Shown in pieces: positions 26,435-35,284 of a stretch of 64,000 nt of DNA (its first letter is position 1; each line of letters starts with the position of its first letter). The notes beneath the pieces were generated by a model. That model saw nothing but the letters and a program-made list of their open reading frames with translations. It had not been told where the DNA came from and searched no databases. The position numbers were made by a program, and so were the translations under genes. Location of the stretch: the NCBI RefSeq assembly GCF_037861325.1, contig NZ_JAFELW010000006.1. One strand, 5' to 3'. The DNA is from Riemerella anatipestifer_F. Lineage in GTDB: Bacteria > Bacteroidota > Bacteroidia > Flavobacteriales > Weeksellaceae.

Positions 26435-28507
26435 ATGAAGAAAATTACATTAAGCCTATTGGCACTTTCTGGAGCATTAGCTTTTCAGTCTTGCTCTGTA
26501 AATAAGAAAGTGGCTCACACGGAGCATACTTCTCACGCTGGACATCACCACCACGAAGAACACGGGATTAGCCTAGAATATATGGATACCAATGTTCGCC
26601 CTCAAGACGATTTTTACAATTTCGTAAATGGAGGTTGGATGCGTACGGCGGTTATTCCTTCGGATAAAGCCTCTTGGGGAAGTTTCAACGAATTGCGTGA
26701 AAAAACAGACGAAGCGTCTCTTACCATTCTTAAAAATATCCTTTCTGAAACCTATGCTGAAGGTACTGAAGGTAAAAAAATCCAGACCCTCTACGCTTCT
26801 TTTATGAACATGGATAAAAGAAACGCAGAAGGCATCAGCCCTATCAAAAATGATTTGGCTAAAATTGATGCTATCAAAAACTTAGCAGATTTACAAACTT
26901 ATCTTACTGCGGCAGTTCGCACAGGAGATAATCCTCTTTACAGTTGGTACGCCTATACCGATCTTAAAAACTCTAAGATGAACACCATCTATCTAGGTGG
27001 ACCTCGTCTAGGGTTAGGAAGAGATTACTACCAAAAAGAGAATGCAGAAAACACAAAAACACTCAACGAGTACCAAAAGTATGTGGCTTCTCTATTAGAT
27101 GTTTTAGGATATAAGAACTCTAACGATACCGCTAAAAAAATAGTAGATTTAGAGAAAACAATGGCAAAAACGCTACTTACCAACGAGGAAGGTAGAGATG
27201 CTAACAAGCGTTACAACCCTAAAAACACTTCTGAATTGCCAAGTTTAGTAAAAAATGTAAACCTTTCTACTTATCTTAAAGAGGCTGGTGTAAACACAGA
27301 TAGAGTCATTTTAGGAGAGCTAGGCTATTATCAAAACTTAGATAAATTCATCAACAATGCTAACTTACCTTTACTTAAGGATTATCTTAAATTAAGATTA
27401 ATTTCTAGCAATGCAGATAATTTAGATAAGAAATTAGACGACATCAATTTCAACTTTTATAGCAAGTACCTTCAAGGGCAAAAAGAGCAAAGAGCTATGG
27501 AAAAGAGAGGACTTAGCCTCATCAATGGCGTTCTTGGCGAAGCCTTCGGTAAACTATATGTAGATAAGTATTTCCCTGCTGAAGCTAAAACAGAAATGGA
27601 AACGCTTATCAGCTACCTTAAAAAGTCTTACAAGCATCATATAGAAAACCTAGATTGGATGTCTGCTGAAACTAAAGTTAAAGCTCTAGACAAACTAAAT
27701 AAGTTTACTGTAAAAGTAGCTTATCCTGACAAATGGGAAGATTATTCTAAACTTAACTTCAATAACGGTTCTTCTCTTTATGACAACTTAAAGCAGGTAT
27801 CGCTTTGGGCTTACGAAAAAACTTTAGCAGAAAAAGTGAATAAACCTGTGGACAAATCTAAATGGGGAATGACACCACAAACCGTAAACGCTTACTACAA
27901 CCCAACCAACAACGAGATTGTATTCCCAGCAGCGATATTACAACCACCATTCTTCAACTTTAAGGCAGACCCTGCGGTTAATTTTGGAGGTATTGGTGCG
28001 GTAATCGGTCACGAAATTTCTCACGGATTTGATGATGGTGGTTCTCGTTTTGATGGTGATGGAAACCTTAGCAATTGGTGGACAGATGCAGACCGTAAAA
28101 ACTTTGATATCAAAGTAAAACAGCTGGCAGACCAATACAGCAAGTACGAGCCTGTAAAAGGAAGTTTCGTAAATGGAGTCTTCACTAGTGGCGAAAACAT
28201 TGCAGACTTAGGTGGTGTAGCCATTGCTTACGACGCGTTAAAAATGTATCTTAAAGATAAAGGTAATCCAGGAGAAATCAGCGGTTATAACCAAGACCAA
28301 AGATTCTTTTTGAGCTGGGCAACTGTATGGAGAACTAAATCTACCGAGCAATATATGATTAACCAAGTAAAAACTGACCCACACTCTCCAGGCTACTTCC
28401 GTAGTTTTGGACCGTTGGTAAATGTAGATGCTTGGTATGATGCCTTTAAAGTAGAAGCAAAAGACAAACACTACAAAAAACCAGAGGATAGAATTAAAAT
28501 CTGGTAA
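26435..28507 (+). CDS. M13 family metallopeptidase lipoprotein with His-rich N-terminus
   Basis: Neprilysin/PepO-type zinc endopeptidase of 690 aa. Signal and lipobox LSGALAFQSC (lipid-bearing Cys near residue 20) put it on the envelope. A His-rich tract follows (HTEHTSHAGHHHHEEHG, about 28-44), an unusual extension that could bind Zn, Ni or Cu. The catalytic HEISH is at 526-530 and the third ligand Glu is at 587 (GENIADLGG). Residues NAYYNPTNNEIVFPAAILQPP (substrate cleft) are conserved. Probably degrades oligopeptides in the periplasm or at the surface. Followed by a terminator. Confidence 0.95.
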   Translation: MKKITLSLLALSGALAFQSCSVNKKVAHTEHTSHAGHHHHEEHGISLEYMDTNVRPQDDFYNFVNGGWMRTAVIPSDKASWGSFNELREKTDEASLTILKNILSETYAEGTEGKKIQTLYASFMNMDKRNAEGISPIKNDLAKIDAIKNLADLQTYLTAAVRTGDNPLYSWYAYTDLKNSKMNTIYLGGPRLGLGRDYYQKENAENTKTLNEYQKYVASLLDVLGYKNSNDTAKKIVDLEKTMAKTLLTNEEGRDANKRYNPKNTSELPSLVKNVNLSTYLKEAGVNTDRVILGELGYYQNLDKFINNANLPLLKDYLKLRLISSNADNLDKKLDDINFNFYSKYLQGQKEQRAMEKRGLSLINGVLGEAFGKLYVDKYFPAEAKTEMETLISYLKKSYKHHIENLDWMSAETKVKALDKLNKFTVKVAYPDKWEDYSKLNFNNGSSLYDNLKQVSLWAYEKTLAEKVNKPVDKSKWGMTPQTVNAYYNPTNNEIVFPAAILQPPFFNFKADPAVNFGGIGAVIGHEISHGFDDGGSRFDGDGNLSNWWTDADRKNFDIKVKQLADQYSKYEPVKGSFVNGVFTSGENIADLGGVAIAYDALKMYLKDKGNPGEISGYNQDQRFFLSWATVWRTKSTEQYMINQVKTDPHSPGYFRSFGPLVNVDAWYDAFKVEAKDKHYKKPEDRIKIW

Positions 28508-28528
28508 TAAAGTTTACAAAACGATAAG

Positions 28529-28563
28529 TGAGGCTATCTTTAAGAAGGTAGCCTCATTTTTAT
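28529..28563 (+). terminator. Terminator of the M13 peptidase gene
   Basis: TGAGGCTATCTT / AAGGTAGCCTCA stem with one wobble, 4-nt loop, then T-rich sequence. Confidence 0.8.
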
Positions 28564-28593
28564 TTCTTAAAAGACACCTTCAAAAGAAATCCT

Positions 28594-28601
28594 TATCTTT
28601 G
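28594..28601 (+). promoter_or_regulatory. -7 box for pssA
   Basis: TATCTTTG with four bases between it and the ATG at 28606. Confidence 0.6.
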
Positions 28602-28605
28602 CTCT

Positions 28606-29325
28606 ATGAATTTTATTAAAAATAATCTCGCTAATGCCTTTACTTTAGGCAATCTGTTTTCGGGGTGCGTAGGAGCTATCCATTTAGTTAACGGAGCTTA
28701 CGAAATTACCGCTATATGCATTATTATTTCTTTAGTATTAGATTTTTTTGACGGATTTATAGCCCGAGCCTTACACGCCAATTCGCCTTTGGGCGTTCAG
28801 CTAGATTCTTTAGCAGATATGATTAGCTTTGGGCTAATCCCTGGGTTGGCAATGTATAAACTCCTAGAACCTTATGGCGTAAACATTGGCAATTTTACCT
28901 TTCCGTTTGAAATAAAATACTTGGGGCTTTTCATCACGCTATTCTCTTGTCTAAGGTTGGCTATTTTCAATATTGATGAAGAACAAAAATACTATTTCAA
29001 AGGACTGAATACACCTAGCAATACCGTTTTAATTTTCGGTATCTACTACATCGTGGCTGATGTATTTTCGTTAAAAATATTAGAGCAACCTCACTACGGT
29101 TGGGGGCTTTTAGCTTTAACTGCACTTAGTTCGTGGCTGCTCGTTAGCCCTATTAAAATGATAGCAATGAAGTTTAAATCTAAAAAACTAAGTGATAATT
29201 ACCCTAAAATAGCCTTATTAGTAGGCGGGTTACTCATTCTAGCATTCTTTAAAATATACGCCATTCCTTTAATCGTGGTGTATTATATTTTAGTTTCTTT
29301 AATATTCCAAAAACAACTCAACTAA
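28606..29325 (+). CDS. pssA: CDP-alcohol phosphatidyltransferase (phosphatidylserine synthase type)
   Basis: Integral membrane enzyme of 239 aa with about six to seven helices. The CDP-OH-P signature DG-x2-AR-x8-G-x3-D-x3-D is exact in FFDGFIARALHANSPLGVQL plus DSLAD (about residues 47-70). Residues around it fit the PssA group making phosphatidylserine from CDP-diacylglycerol and serine, the precursor of phosphatidylethanolamine. It heads a plus-strand unit with the exonuclease and FAH genes. Confidence 0.9.
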   Translation: MNFIKNNLANAFTLGNLFSGCVGAIHLVNGAYEITAICIIISLVLDFFDGFIARALHANSPLGVQLDSLADMISFGLIPGLAMYKLLEPYGVNIGNFTFPFEIKYLGLFITLFSCLRLAIFNIDEEQKYYFKGLNTPSNTVLIFGIYYIVADVFSLKILEQPHYGWGLLALTALSSWLLVSPIKMIAMKFKSKKLSDNYPKIALLVGGLLILAFFKIYAIPLIVVYYILVSLIFQKQLN

Positions 29326-29335
29326 TTTTACAACA

Positions 29336-30100
29336 ATGAATTTAAAACTACATAAACCCCTGTGTATATTCGATTTAGAAACCACAGGTACCAATATTTC
29401 TAAAGACCGAATTGTAGAGATTTGTATCTTAAAAGTAAATCCAGACGCTTCTAGAGAAACCAAAACTTGGCTTGTGAACCCAGAAATGCATATTCCGGCA
29501 TTTGCAACTGCAGTACACGGAATTTCCAACGAAGATGTAAAGGACGCTCCCACCCTTAAAGAAATTGCTCCCAAAATTATGGAAATGATTTCAGGAGCAG
29601 ACTTAGGCGGATTTAATTCTAACCGATTTGATGTCCCACTTCTTGCCGAAGAAATGCTAAGAGCAGGCGTAGATTTTGACCTTAGTAAAATGAAACTCGT
29701 GGACGCTCAAGTGATTTTCCATAAAATGGAACCTAGAAATTTAAGTGCCGCTTATCAGTTCTATTGTAACAAAACCCTAGAAGACGCTCATTCTGCAGAG
29801 GCAGACACCCTCGCTACTTTTGAAGTGCTAGATGCCCAAGTAGGCAAATATGAGGAGCTACCTAAAGACATCAATGGTCTAAGTGAGTTTTCTTACCATC
29901 AGAAATTTGCAGACTTAGCAGGTTTTATTGCCTTTGATGATAAAGGACAAGAGATTTTCACCTTTGGTAAATATAAAGGACAACTGGTAGAAGAGGTTTT
30001 AGCCAAAGATGCAGGTTATTTCGGTTGGGTACAAAATGCTGACTTCCCGCTCTACACCAAGAAGGTGCTTACCAGCATACAGCTAAGACGAAAATTTTAA
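29336..30100 (+). CDS. DnaQ-like 3'-5' exonuclease
   Basis: DEDDh-type exonuclease of 254 aa. ExoI FDLETTGTN (Asp, Glu) at about 14-22, ExoII around GFNSNRFDVPLL, ExoIII HSAEADTLA with the His and Asp. The C-terminus (about 195-250) has a DUF3820-like segment FTFGKYKGQLVEEV...YFGWV. Proofreading or repair role by family; it is not fused to a polymerase. 10 nt after pssA. Confidence 0.9.
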   Translation: MNLKLHKPLCIFDLETTGTNISKDRIVEICILKVNPDASRETKTWLVNPEMHIPAFATAVHGISNEDVKDAPTLKEIAPKIMEMISGADLGGFNSNRFDVPLLAEEMLRAGVDFDLSKMKLVDAQVIFHKMEPRNLSAAYQFYCNKTLEDAHSAEADTLATFEVLDAQVGKYEELPKDINGLSEFSYHQKFADLAGFIAFDDKGQEIFTFGKYKGQLVEEVLAKDAGYFGWVQNADFPLYTKKVLTSIQLRRKF

Positions 30101-30125
30101 TCGTTCAATCTAAAATAGTTGATTT

Positions 30126-30731
30126 ATGAAAATCCTTTGCATCGGAAGAAGCTATACCGAACACGCCAAAGAACTCGGCAATGCGATACCCGAAGAGCCT
30201 GTTATTTTTATAAAACCTGACACGGCACTACTTAAAGGAAACGATTTCTATATCCCCGAATTCTCTAACGAGATACACTACGAGCTGGAAGTCGTTCTAA
30301 AAATATCTAAAGGAGGAAAGTATATCCAAAAGGAAAACGCCCACAAACATTTTGAGGAAATAGGTTTAGGGATAGATTTCACGGCGAGAGATTTACAATC
30401 TAAACTCAAATCCAAAGGACTTCCTTGGGAGCTTTCCAAAGGGTTTGATGGCTCGGCGGTGGTAAGCTCATTTTATAAAAAGGAAAACTTTGATTTAAAC
30501 AACATTAACTTTTCTCTTTTTCAAAACAAAATCCAAAAGCAAAACGGAGCCACTCAACATATGATGTTCGGCTTTGAGGATATTATCGCCTTTGTGTCGA
30601 AATATTTTACTCTAAGAGTGGGCGATTTAATATTTACAGGAACGCCCGAAGGTGTGGGCAAGGTGCAAGAAAACGACCTTTTGGAAGGCTATCTGGAAGA
30701 CCAAAAAGTTTTAGATATTAGGATATTATAG
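30126..30731 (+). CDS. Fumarylacetoacetate hydrolase family protein
   Basis: FAH-fold enzyme of 201 aa. Core elements KILCIGRSYTEHAKELGN, FIKPDTALLKG, the metal-binding IHYELEVVLKI with the acidic residues, GIDFTARDLQ, and the C-terminal GDLIFTGTPEGVGKV. Short members (YcgM type) act as acylpyruvases or oxaloacetate decarboxylases; substrate here unknown. Likely co-transcribed with the exonuclease (25-nt gap). Confidence 0.9.
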   Translation: MKILCIGRSYTEHAKELGNAIPEEPVIFIKPDTALLKGNDFYIPEFSNEIHYELEVVLKISKGGKYIQKENAHKHFEEIGLGIDFTARDLQSKLKSKGLPWELSKGFDGSAVVSSFYKKENFDLNNINFSLFQNKIQKQNGATQHMMFGFEDIIAFVSKYFTLRVGDLIFTGTPEGVGKVQENDLLEGYLEDQKVLDIRIL

Positions 30732-30756
30732 GCTTTAATATTTCAACATTTTTTTG

Positions 30757-30764
30757 TAACTTTA
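30757..30764 (+). promoter_or_regulatory. Probable -7 box for the universal stress protein
   Basis: TAACTTTA, one base off TAnnTTTG, 22 nt before the ATG at 30787. Confidence 0.4.
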
Positions 30765-30786
30765 GAGGACTAAAAAATCAGTAGTT

Positions 30787-31236
30787 ATGACTAATATTAT
30801 TCTTCCCGTTGATTTCGGCGAAAGCACAGATTTCCTTCTTGATGAGACTGTAAAGTTTGCAAAAAAGACTAATGGTAAAATATTCCTCATTCATGTAGCA
30901 CCTTCGGATATAGGCTTTGCGATTGGCGATATGGGCTTCCAGTATTTCCCTGAAATTGAGAAAAACGAAATACAGCAAGAAGTGCTACAACTCAACGAGC
31001 TACAGCAGAGAATCATTGCCCAAGATGTAGACTGCGAGCATATCCTAAAACAAGGCATCGCCAAAGATGTTATTTTGGACTATGTGCAGGAGAAAAAGGC
31101 AGATTATATTGTGATGGGCTCTCACGGTAGAAGCGGCATCTATGATGTTTTTGTAGGCAGCCTCACTAAAGAACTTACCAAAAGTGCCCCAGTGCCTGTC
31201 TTGGTAATCCCTTGCCACCAACATAAAGAAGCATAA
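30787..31236 (+). CDS. Universal stress protein (UspA family)
   Basis: Single-domain Usp of 149 aa. Start NIILPVDFGESTDFLLDE and the ATP-binding pattern G-x2-G-x9-G-S in GSHGRSGIYDVFVGS. Cytoplasmic nucleotide-binding stress protein; specific target unknown. It ends with a clear terminator and is the last ordinary gene before the accessory region. Confidence 0.92.
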   Translation: MTNIILPVDFGESTDFLLDETVKFAKKTNGKIFLIHVAPSDIGFAIGDMGFQYFPEIEKNEIQQEVLQLNELQQRIIAQDVDCEHILKQGIAKDVILDYVQEKKADYIVMGSHGRSGIYDVFVGSLTKELTKSAPVPVLVIPCHQHKEA

Positions 31237-31247
31237 CACAATACCAC

Positions 31248-31285
31248 AAAAGGAGTTTTTAGAAATTTAGAAACTCCTTTTTTTG
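31248..31285 (+). terminator. Terminator of the universal stress protein gene
   Basis: AAAAGGAGTTT / AAACTCCTTTT stem followed by a run of T. Confidence 0.85.
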
Positions 31286-31312
31286 TTTTTCTTTAAAACA
31301 CAGTTGTTTATT

Positions 31313-31440
31313 AGGGCGTGCCCCAAGCCACCGCTATTCCCTAGGCTGATGGGTCGGTCTTCGGGCAGTCGCTCTTTTTTGCCAAAACCTTCCCTTTTCC
31401 CCAAAAAAGGAGCTCCAACAATGCCCTCTGCCCTCACGCA
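31313..31440. repeat. GC-rich dispersed-repeat-like element
   Basis: About 128 nt that is much richer in G+C than its surroundings, opening GGGCGTGCCCCAAGCC, with GGTCGGTCTTCGGGCAGTCG in the middle and closing GCCCTCTGCCCTCACGC. The GGGCGTG...TCACGC ends recall an extragenic repeat I remember as common in Flavobacteriia; only one copy is in this window, so repetition is inferred. No open frame of note. Confidence 0.5.
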
Positions 31441-31814
31441 ATAAACTTCTGTAAACGGGAATATAAAAGTTTAGATTTACTGAAGGTTATTATACACAAT
31501 TCTTCTAAAAAGAAGGGACAACAAATCTAATGAAATAAAGATCAGAAACACTAAAATTTGAAAAGAACAAGTAATATAAAACATCCTTACCTTAATGTTA
31601 TTAATATCTCTATCGAAAATAAATTTATTGATACATTGTATTGTGATTAAAGAAGTTATTTTAGTAACCATCCTCTTTTAAATTTTCTATTCTTTTAAAC
31701 TCTTAAGTTGACAAAGGATTATTCTTTTTTTGTAAAAAATCATCATATAAGTGCTATCAAAAGATTTCATATGTTTAATCTATCGAAGCACTAATAAACT
31801 ACTAATAATTTGAC
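31441..31814. other. A/T-rich upstream region of the dnd operon
   Basis: No supported gene. A 64-codon minus-strand open stretch (31477-31671) has one hydrophobic segment but no promoter or RBS that I can point to. The region could hold the 5' boundary of the inserted dnd segment or a degraded gene. Confidence 0.45.
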
Positions 31815-31822
31815 TATATTTG
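31815..31822 (+). promoter_or_regulatory. -7 box for the dnd operon
   Basis: TATATTTG, 14 nt before the dndC ATG at 31837. No matching -33 TTG at the usual distance was seen. Confidence 0.55.
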
Positions 31823-31836
31823 TAGTCTTATAGAAT

Positions 31837-33165
31837 ATGGCAAAATTTATACAAAATATAATTGATGAAATAATAGACCAATATATTTTTGCGGACGATA
31901 CTAAACGTCCCTGGATTATTGGCTTTAGCGGTGGTAAAGATTCTACTGTAATGCTTCAATTGGTATGGGAAGCATTAAAGCAAATAAAAGATTTACACAG
32001 TGTAGTAAGCAGGGATATTTATGTTGTTTGTAACGACACAATGGTTGAAAATCCTGTAATTACCGAATATGTTCATCGAGTTTTAGACAAAATTGAACAA
32101 GCTGCAGTGGAACAAGATATTCCTATTAGAGTAGTAAAAACCATTCCAAGATTAGAAGATTCTTTTTGGGTAAATTTAATTGGCAAGGGTTATCCTGCAC
32201 CTAACAATGCTTTTCGGTGGTGTACAGAACGTCTTAAAATAAAACCAACTTCTCGATTTATTCTTGAACAAGTTAGTGAATTTGGCGAGGCAATTATTTT
32301 GATTGGCACTCGTTCTGCAGAATCTGCCAATCGTGCAAAATCAATGAAAAAACATGCGATTAAAGGAAAACGATTAACCAAGCATCCGACACAACCCAAT
32401 ACTTTTATGTACGCCCCAATAAGACATTTAATGTTGGAGGAAGTTTGGTATATCATCAATACAATGCCTTCACCTTGGGGTGCAGATAATAATGAATTAT
32501 TTCAGATTTATTTAGATGCAAGTGCTGATGATTATGAATGTCCAACAGTAGTAACTGACAAACAACATAAATCTTGTGGACAAAGCCGTTTTGGTTGTTG
32601 GACATGTACAGTTGTAAAACAGGATAAATCAATGTCTGCATTGATTGAAAATGGTTTAACTTGGCTAACCCCACTATTAAAGTTGAGAAATGAATTAGCA
32701 ATAGAGCGAAATATTATAGAGAATCGTATGCCACAGCGCAGAAATGGAACTGACGCGGTGAATGGAATGGGTCCTTATTTTCCATGGTATCGTGCATCTG
32801 TGTTATATCGTTTACTAAAAACACAAAGAGAAGTACAAAAATACAAGCCTCACATTGAATTGATTACAAATCAAGAACTAATTGCTATTCAAACAATTTG
32901 GTATCGTGATTTTGTTTTTGATCAGAAAGTTTCAGAAATTTATCACAAAGCATATAAAACGGATTTGGATATGAAAGATCAAAATGAGAAAAAGGAAAAA
33001 GAATTGGAATTACTGAGAAAAACTTGTGAGAAGAATCCGCGAGATTTTGAGTTAATTCAAGAGCTTTTGACCTTACAAAAAAATAAATCACTTTTGAATC
33101 GCAAGCGTGGTCTAAAAGAAGATATTGAAACAAGAATCGAAGAATATCTAAAAAAGGAGAAATAA
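31837..33165 (+). CDS. dndC: DNA phosphorothioation protein DndC
   Basis: PAPS-reductase-like ATP pyrophosphatase of 442 aa that, with DndD and DndE, replaces a non-bridging phosphate oxygen of DNA by sulfur. The PP-loop SGGKDST is at residues 31-37. Cysteines suited to the 4Fe-4S cluster of DndC are present: Cys129 (RWCTERLK), then Cys235, Cys247, Cys254 and Cys257 (CGQSRFGCWTC region). The C-terminal quarter is charged and probably helical. First gene of a three-gene unit; the dndD ATG follows after 1 nt. Leucine codon choice and higher A/T content look unlike the neighbours, consistent with transfer (impression, not computed). Confidence 0.93.
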   Translation: MAKFIQNIIDEIIDQYIFADDTKRPWIIGFSGGKDSTVMLQLVWEALKQIKDLHSVVSRDIYVVCNDTMVENPVITEYVHRVLDKIEQAAVEQDIPIRVVKTIPRLEDSFWVNLIGKGYPAPNNAFRWCTERLKIKPTSRFILEQVSEFGEAIILIGTRSAESANRAKSMKKHAIKGKRLTKHPTQPNTFMYAPIRHLMLEEVWYIINTMPSPWGADNNELFQIYLDASADDYECPTVVTDKQHKSCGQSRFGCWTCTVVKQDKSMSALIENGLTWLTPLLKLRNELAIERNIIENRMPQRRNGTDAVNGMGPYFPWYRASVLYRLLKTQREVQKYKPHIELITNQELIAIQTIWYRDFVFDQKVSEIYHKAYKTDLDMKDQNEKKEKELELLRKTCEKNPRDFELIQELLTLQKNKSLLNRKRGLKEDIETRIEEYLKKEK

Positions 33166-33166
33166 G

Positions 33167-35284
33167 ATGTTCATAAAAGAAATAGAGCTTAATAACTTCC
33201 GCATTTATAAAGGGATCAATAAGATAAATTTGTTACCACAGGATGGGAAAAACATTATCGTTGTAAGTGGTAAAAACGGATTTGGTAAAACAACATTTTT
33301 AATGTCGTTAGTTTGGTGTTTGTATGGTAAACAAATGGAAAAAGTTGATGAACTTTATCAAAAAGAAATTGCCGACAAAGGCGGTTACGGAAAATACATC
33401 GGAAACAGTTTAAACCGATTAGCAAAATCAAACGGAGAAACAAAGTTTTCAGTTTCGGTAACTTTTACTAATGTAAAAATACCTGAAATCACTTGTAATG
33501 AAATCAAAATTACAAGAACATACGATATCATAACAAGCTCAAGTGATAAAGTTGAAGTTCTGATAGACGGCTATCAAAATGAATTAATTCAAGACCTAAC
33601 AACAGATGGAAAACAAGACGGAGAAGAAATTTTCATTCGTGATTTTATCTTGCCAATTGAGATAGCCAAATTCTTTTTCTTTGATGCTGAAAAAATTGTT
33701 TCACTTGCCGAAATTAATTCGCCAGAACAAAGACGACTTTTAAGTAAAGCTTATACAGAGGTTTTGGGAATCAAAAAATACGAAGATTTAAAAGACCAAC
33801 TTGAAACAATTCAAGACGATTACAGAAAAAAATCAGCAAAACCGCAAGAGTTAGCAGAATTTAATCAAATTGAAACCGACATTAAAAATAAACAAATTTC
33901 CATTAATGCACTTGAACAACAAATACAGGATTTGAATCAAGAAAAAATTGAAAAACAAAGTGAATCTAACGAAATTCAAATGAAGTTAATCCAAGAAGGA
34001 AATATGATGACCTTGGAACAACTTAATGAATTAAAAAAGGAGGAAATATCTTTAACAGAAAAAATAAGTGATATTCAAGATGGTTTAAAAGATTTGTTCG
34101 ATTTAATTCCTTTCGGTTTATCAGGAGAAACTTTAATGGAAGTTTCCAACCAATTGGAAAAAGAGAAAAATTATAAAGAAAATAAGTTCAAACAAGAAAA
34201 TGTTGGAGATAAAACTAATTTGATTTTAGACGACCTTGAAATTGAAAAGAAAAATTTTAAGGGGGTTATTACAACTGATATTCGTAATTTTTATGAAACT
34301 CAAATTAGGAATTTAATCAAAAAACATTTTTTTTCTGATGTTCCTGAATTACCAAAAAATTTCGAATCATTGCACAATTTCTCAGATTCGGAGACAAATG
34401 AATTAAACACATTAATTAATTCTCTAAAAAACACATTTAGAGATACTTTCTCAAGATTTAACGACAATTATTCACGTTCCAAAAATGACCTTGATTCTAT
34501 TCGTAGAAAAATCCGAGCAGCAGAAAAAGATGCAGAAGATGAATACATTGCTAATTTGAGAAATGAAAAAACACGCCTAGATAATCGAGTATATTCGATT
34601 GATAAAGATGTTTACGATTTGAGCGAAAAAATAGGTTCTTTCAAGAATGAAATAAAAACATTAAAACAACGTCAAGAAGAATTAAGAAAAAAAATTGACG
34701 ACTCAAGGCGTTATTCTGATAAAGACAAAATTACACAAAGACAAATTGAGAATTTACGCAATTTCATCAAGGATTTTAAAGATGCAACCAAGAAAAAATT
34801 GGAAGAAAACATCTTAAACGAATTGAGCGTTTTAATGCACAAAAAAGGTTTTATCAAAAAAGTTGTTGTAGATATAAATCAAGCAGGAGATGATGTTGAT
34901 ATAAATCTGTTCAATATTCGTAATGAAAAAATTGACAAAGGTTCTTTGTCAATGGGAGAACGTCAAATGTACGCTTCCGCCCTACTTAAAGCGTTAGTTG
35001 ATGAATCGGATATTGAATTTCCAGTTTTCATTGATTCGCCAATGCAAAAATTTGATAAAGACTACGCAGAAAACGTAATCAAAGAATTTTATCCAAATGT
35101 TTCGGAACAGGTTGTTTTATTTCCTTTGATTCATAAAGAATTGACAGAAAGCGAATTTGAAATACTGAAACCAAACATTAGTAAAACATATATTATTCAC
35201 AATGTAAGTACGGATGCTTCTACATTTGAATATACTGAACCGAACAATTTAATCAAAAAGTACAACGAGCTTTATGCAAATTAA
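33167..35284 (+). CDS. dndD: DNA phosphorothioation ATPase DndD
   Basis: SMC/Rad50-like ATPase of 705 aa. Walker A GKNGFGKT at 35-42; ABC signature LSMGE at 594-598; Walker B ending FIDSP with Asp623. Between them, about residues 220-570, lies a long charged coiled-coil-like region; no CxxC zinc hook is visible. DndD is thought to use ATP to open or nick DNA so that DndC/DndE can install sulfur. Its 3' end overlaps the next gene by 11 nt, indicating coupled translation. Confidence 0.93.
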   Translation: MFIKEIELNNFRIYKGINKINLLPQDGKNIIVVSGKNGFGKTTFLMSLVWCLYGKQMEKVDELYQKEIADKGGYGKYIGNSLNRLAKSNGETKFSVSVTFTNVKIPEITCNEIKITRTYDIITSSSDKVEVLIDGYQNELIQDLTTDGKQDGEEIFIRDFILPIEIAKFFFFDAEKIVSLAEINSPEQRRLLSKAYTEVLGIKKYEDLKDQLETIQDDYRKKSAKPQELAEFNQIETDIKNKQISINALEQQIQDLNQEKIEKQSESNEIQMKLIQEGNMMTLEQLNELKKEEISLTEKISDIQDGLKDLFDLIPFGLSGETLMEVSNQLEKEKNYKENKFKQENVGDKTNLILDDLEIEKKNFKGVITTDIRNFYETQIRNLIKKHFFSDVPELPKNFESLHNFSDSETNELNTLINSLKNTFRDTFSRFNDNYSRSKNDLDSIRRKIRAAEKDAEDEYIANLRNEKTRLDNRVYSIDKDVYDLSEKIGSFKNEIKTLKQRQEELRKKIDDSRRYSDKDKITQRQIENLRNFIKDFKDATKKKLEENILNELSVLMHKKGFIKKVVVDINQAGDDVDINLFNIRNEKIDKGSLSMGERQMYASALLKALVDESDIEFPVFIDSPMQKFDKDYAENVIKEFYPNVSEQVVLFPLIHKELTESEFEILKPNISKTYIIHNVSTDASTFEYTEPNNLIKKYNELYAN

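Noticed and set aside
31477..31671. Minus-strand 64-codon open stretch upstream of dndC
   Set aside because: One hydrophobic segment but no promoter, RBS or recognisable domain; kept only as a note in the intergenic entry.
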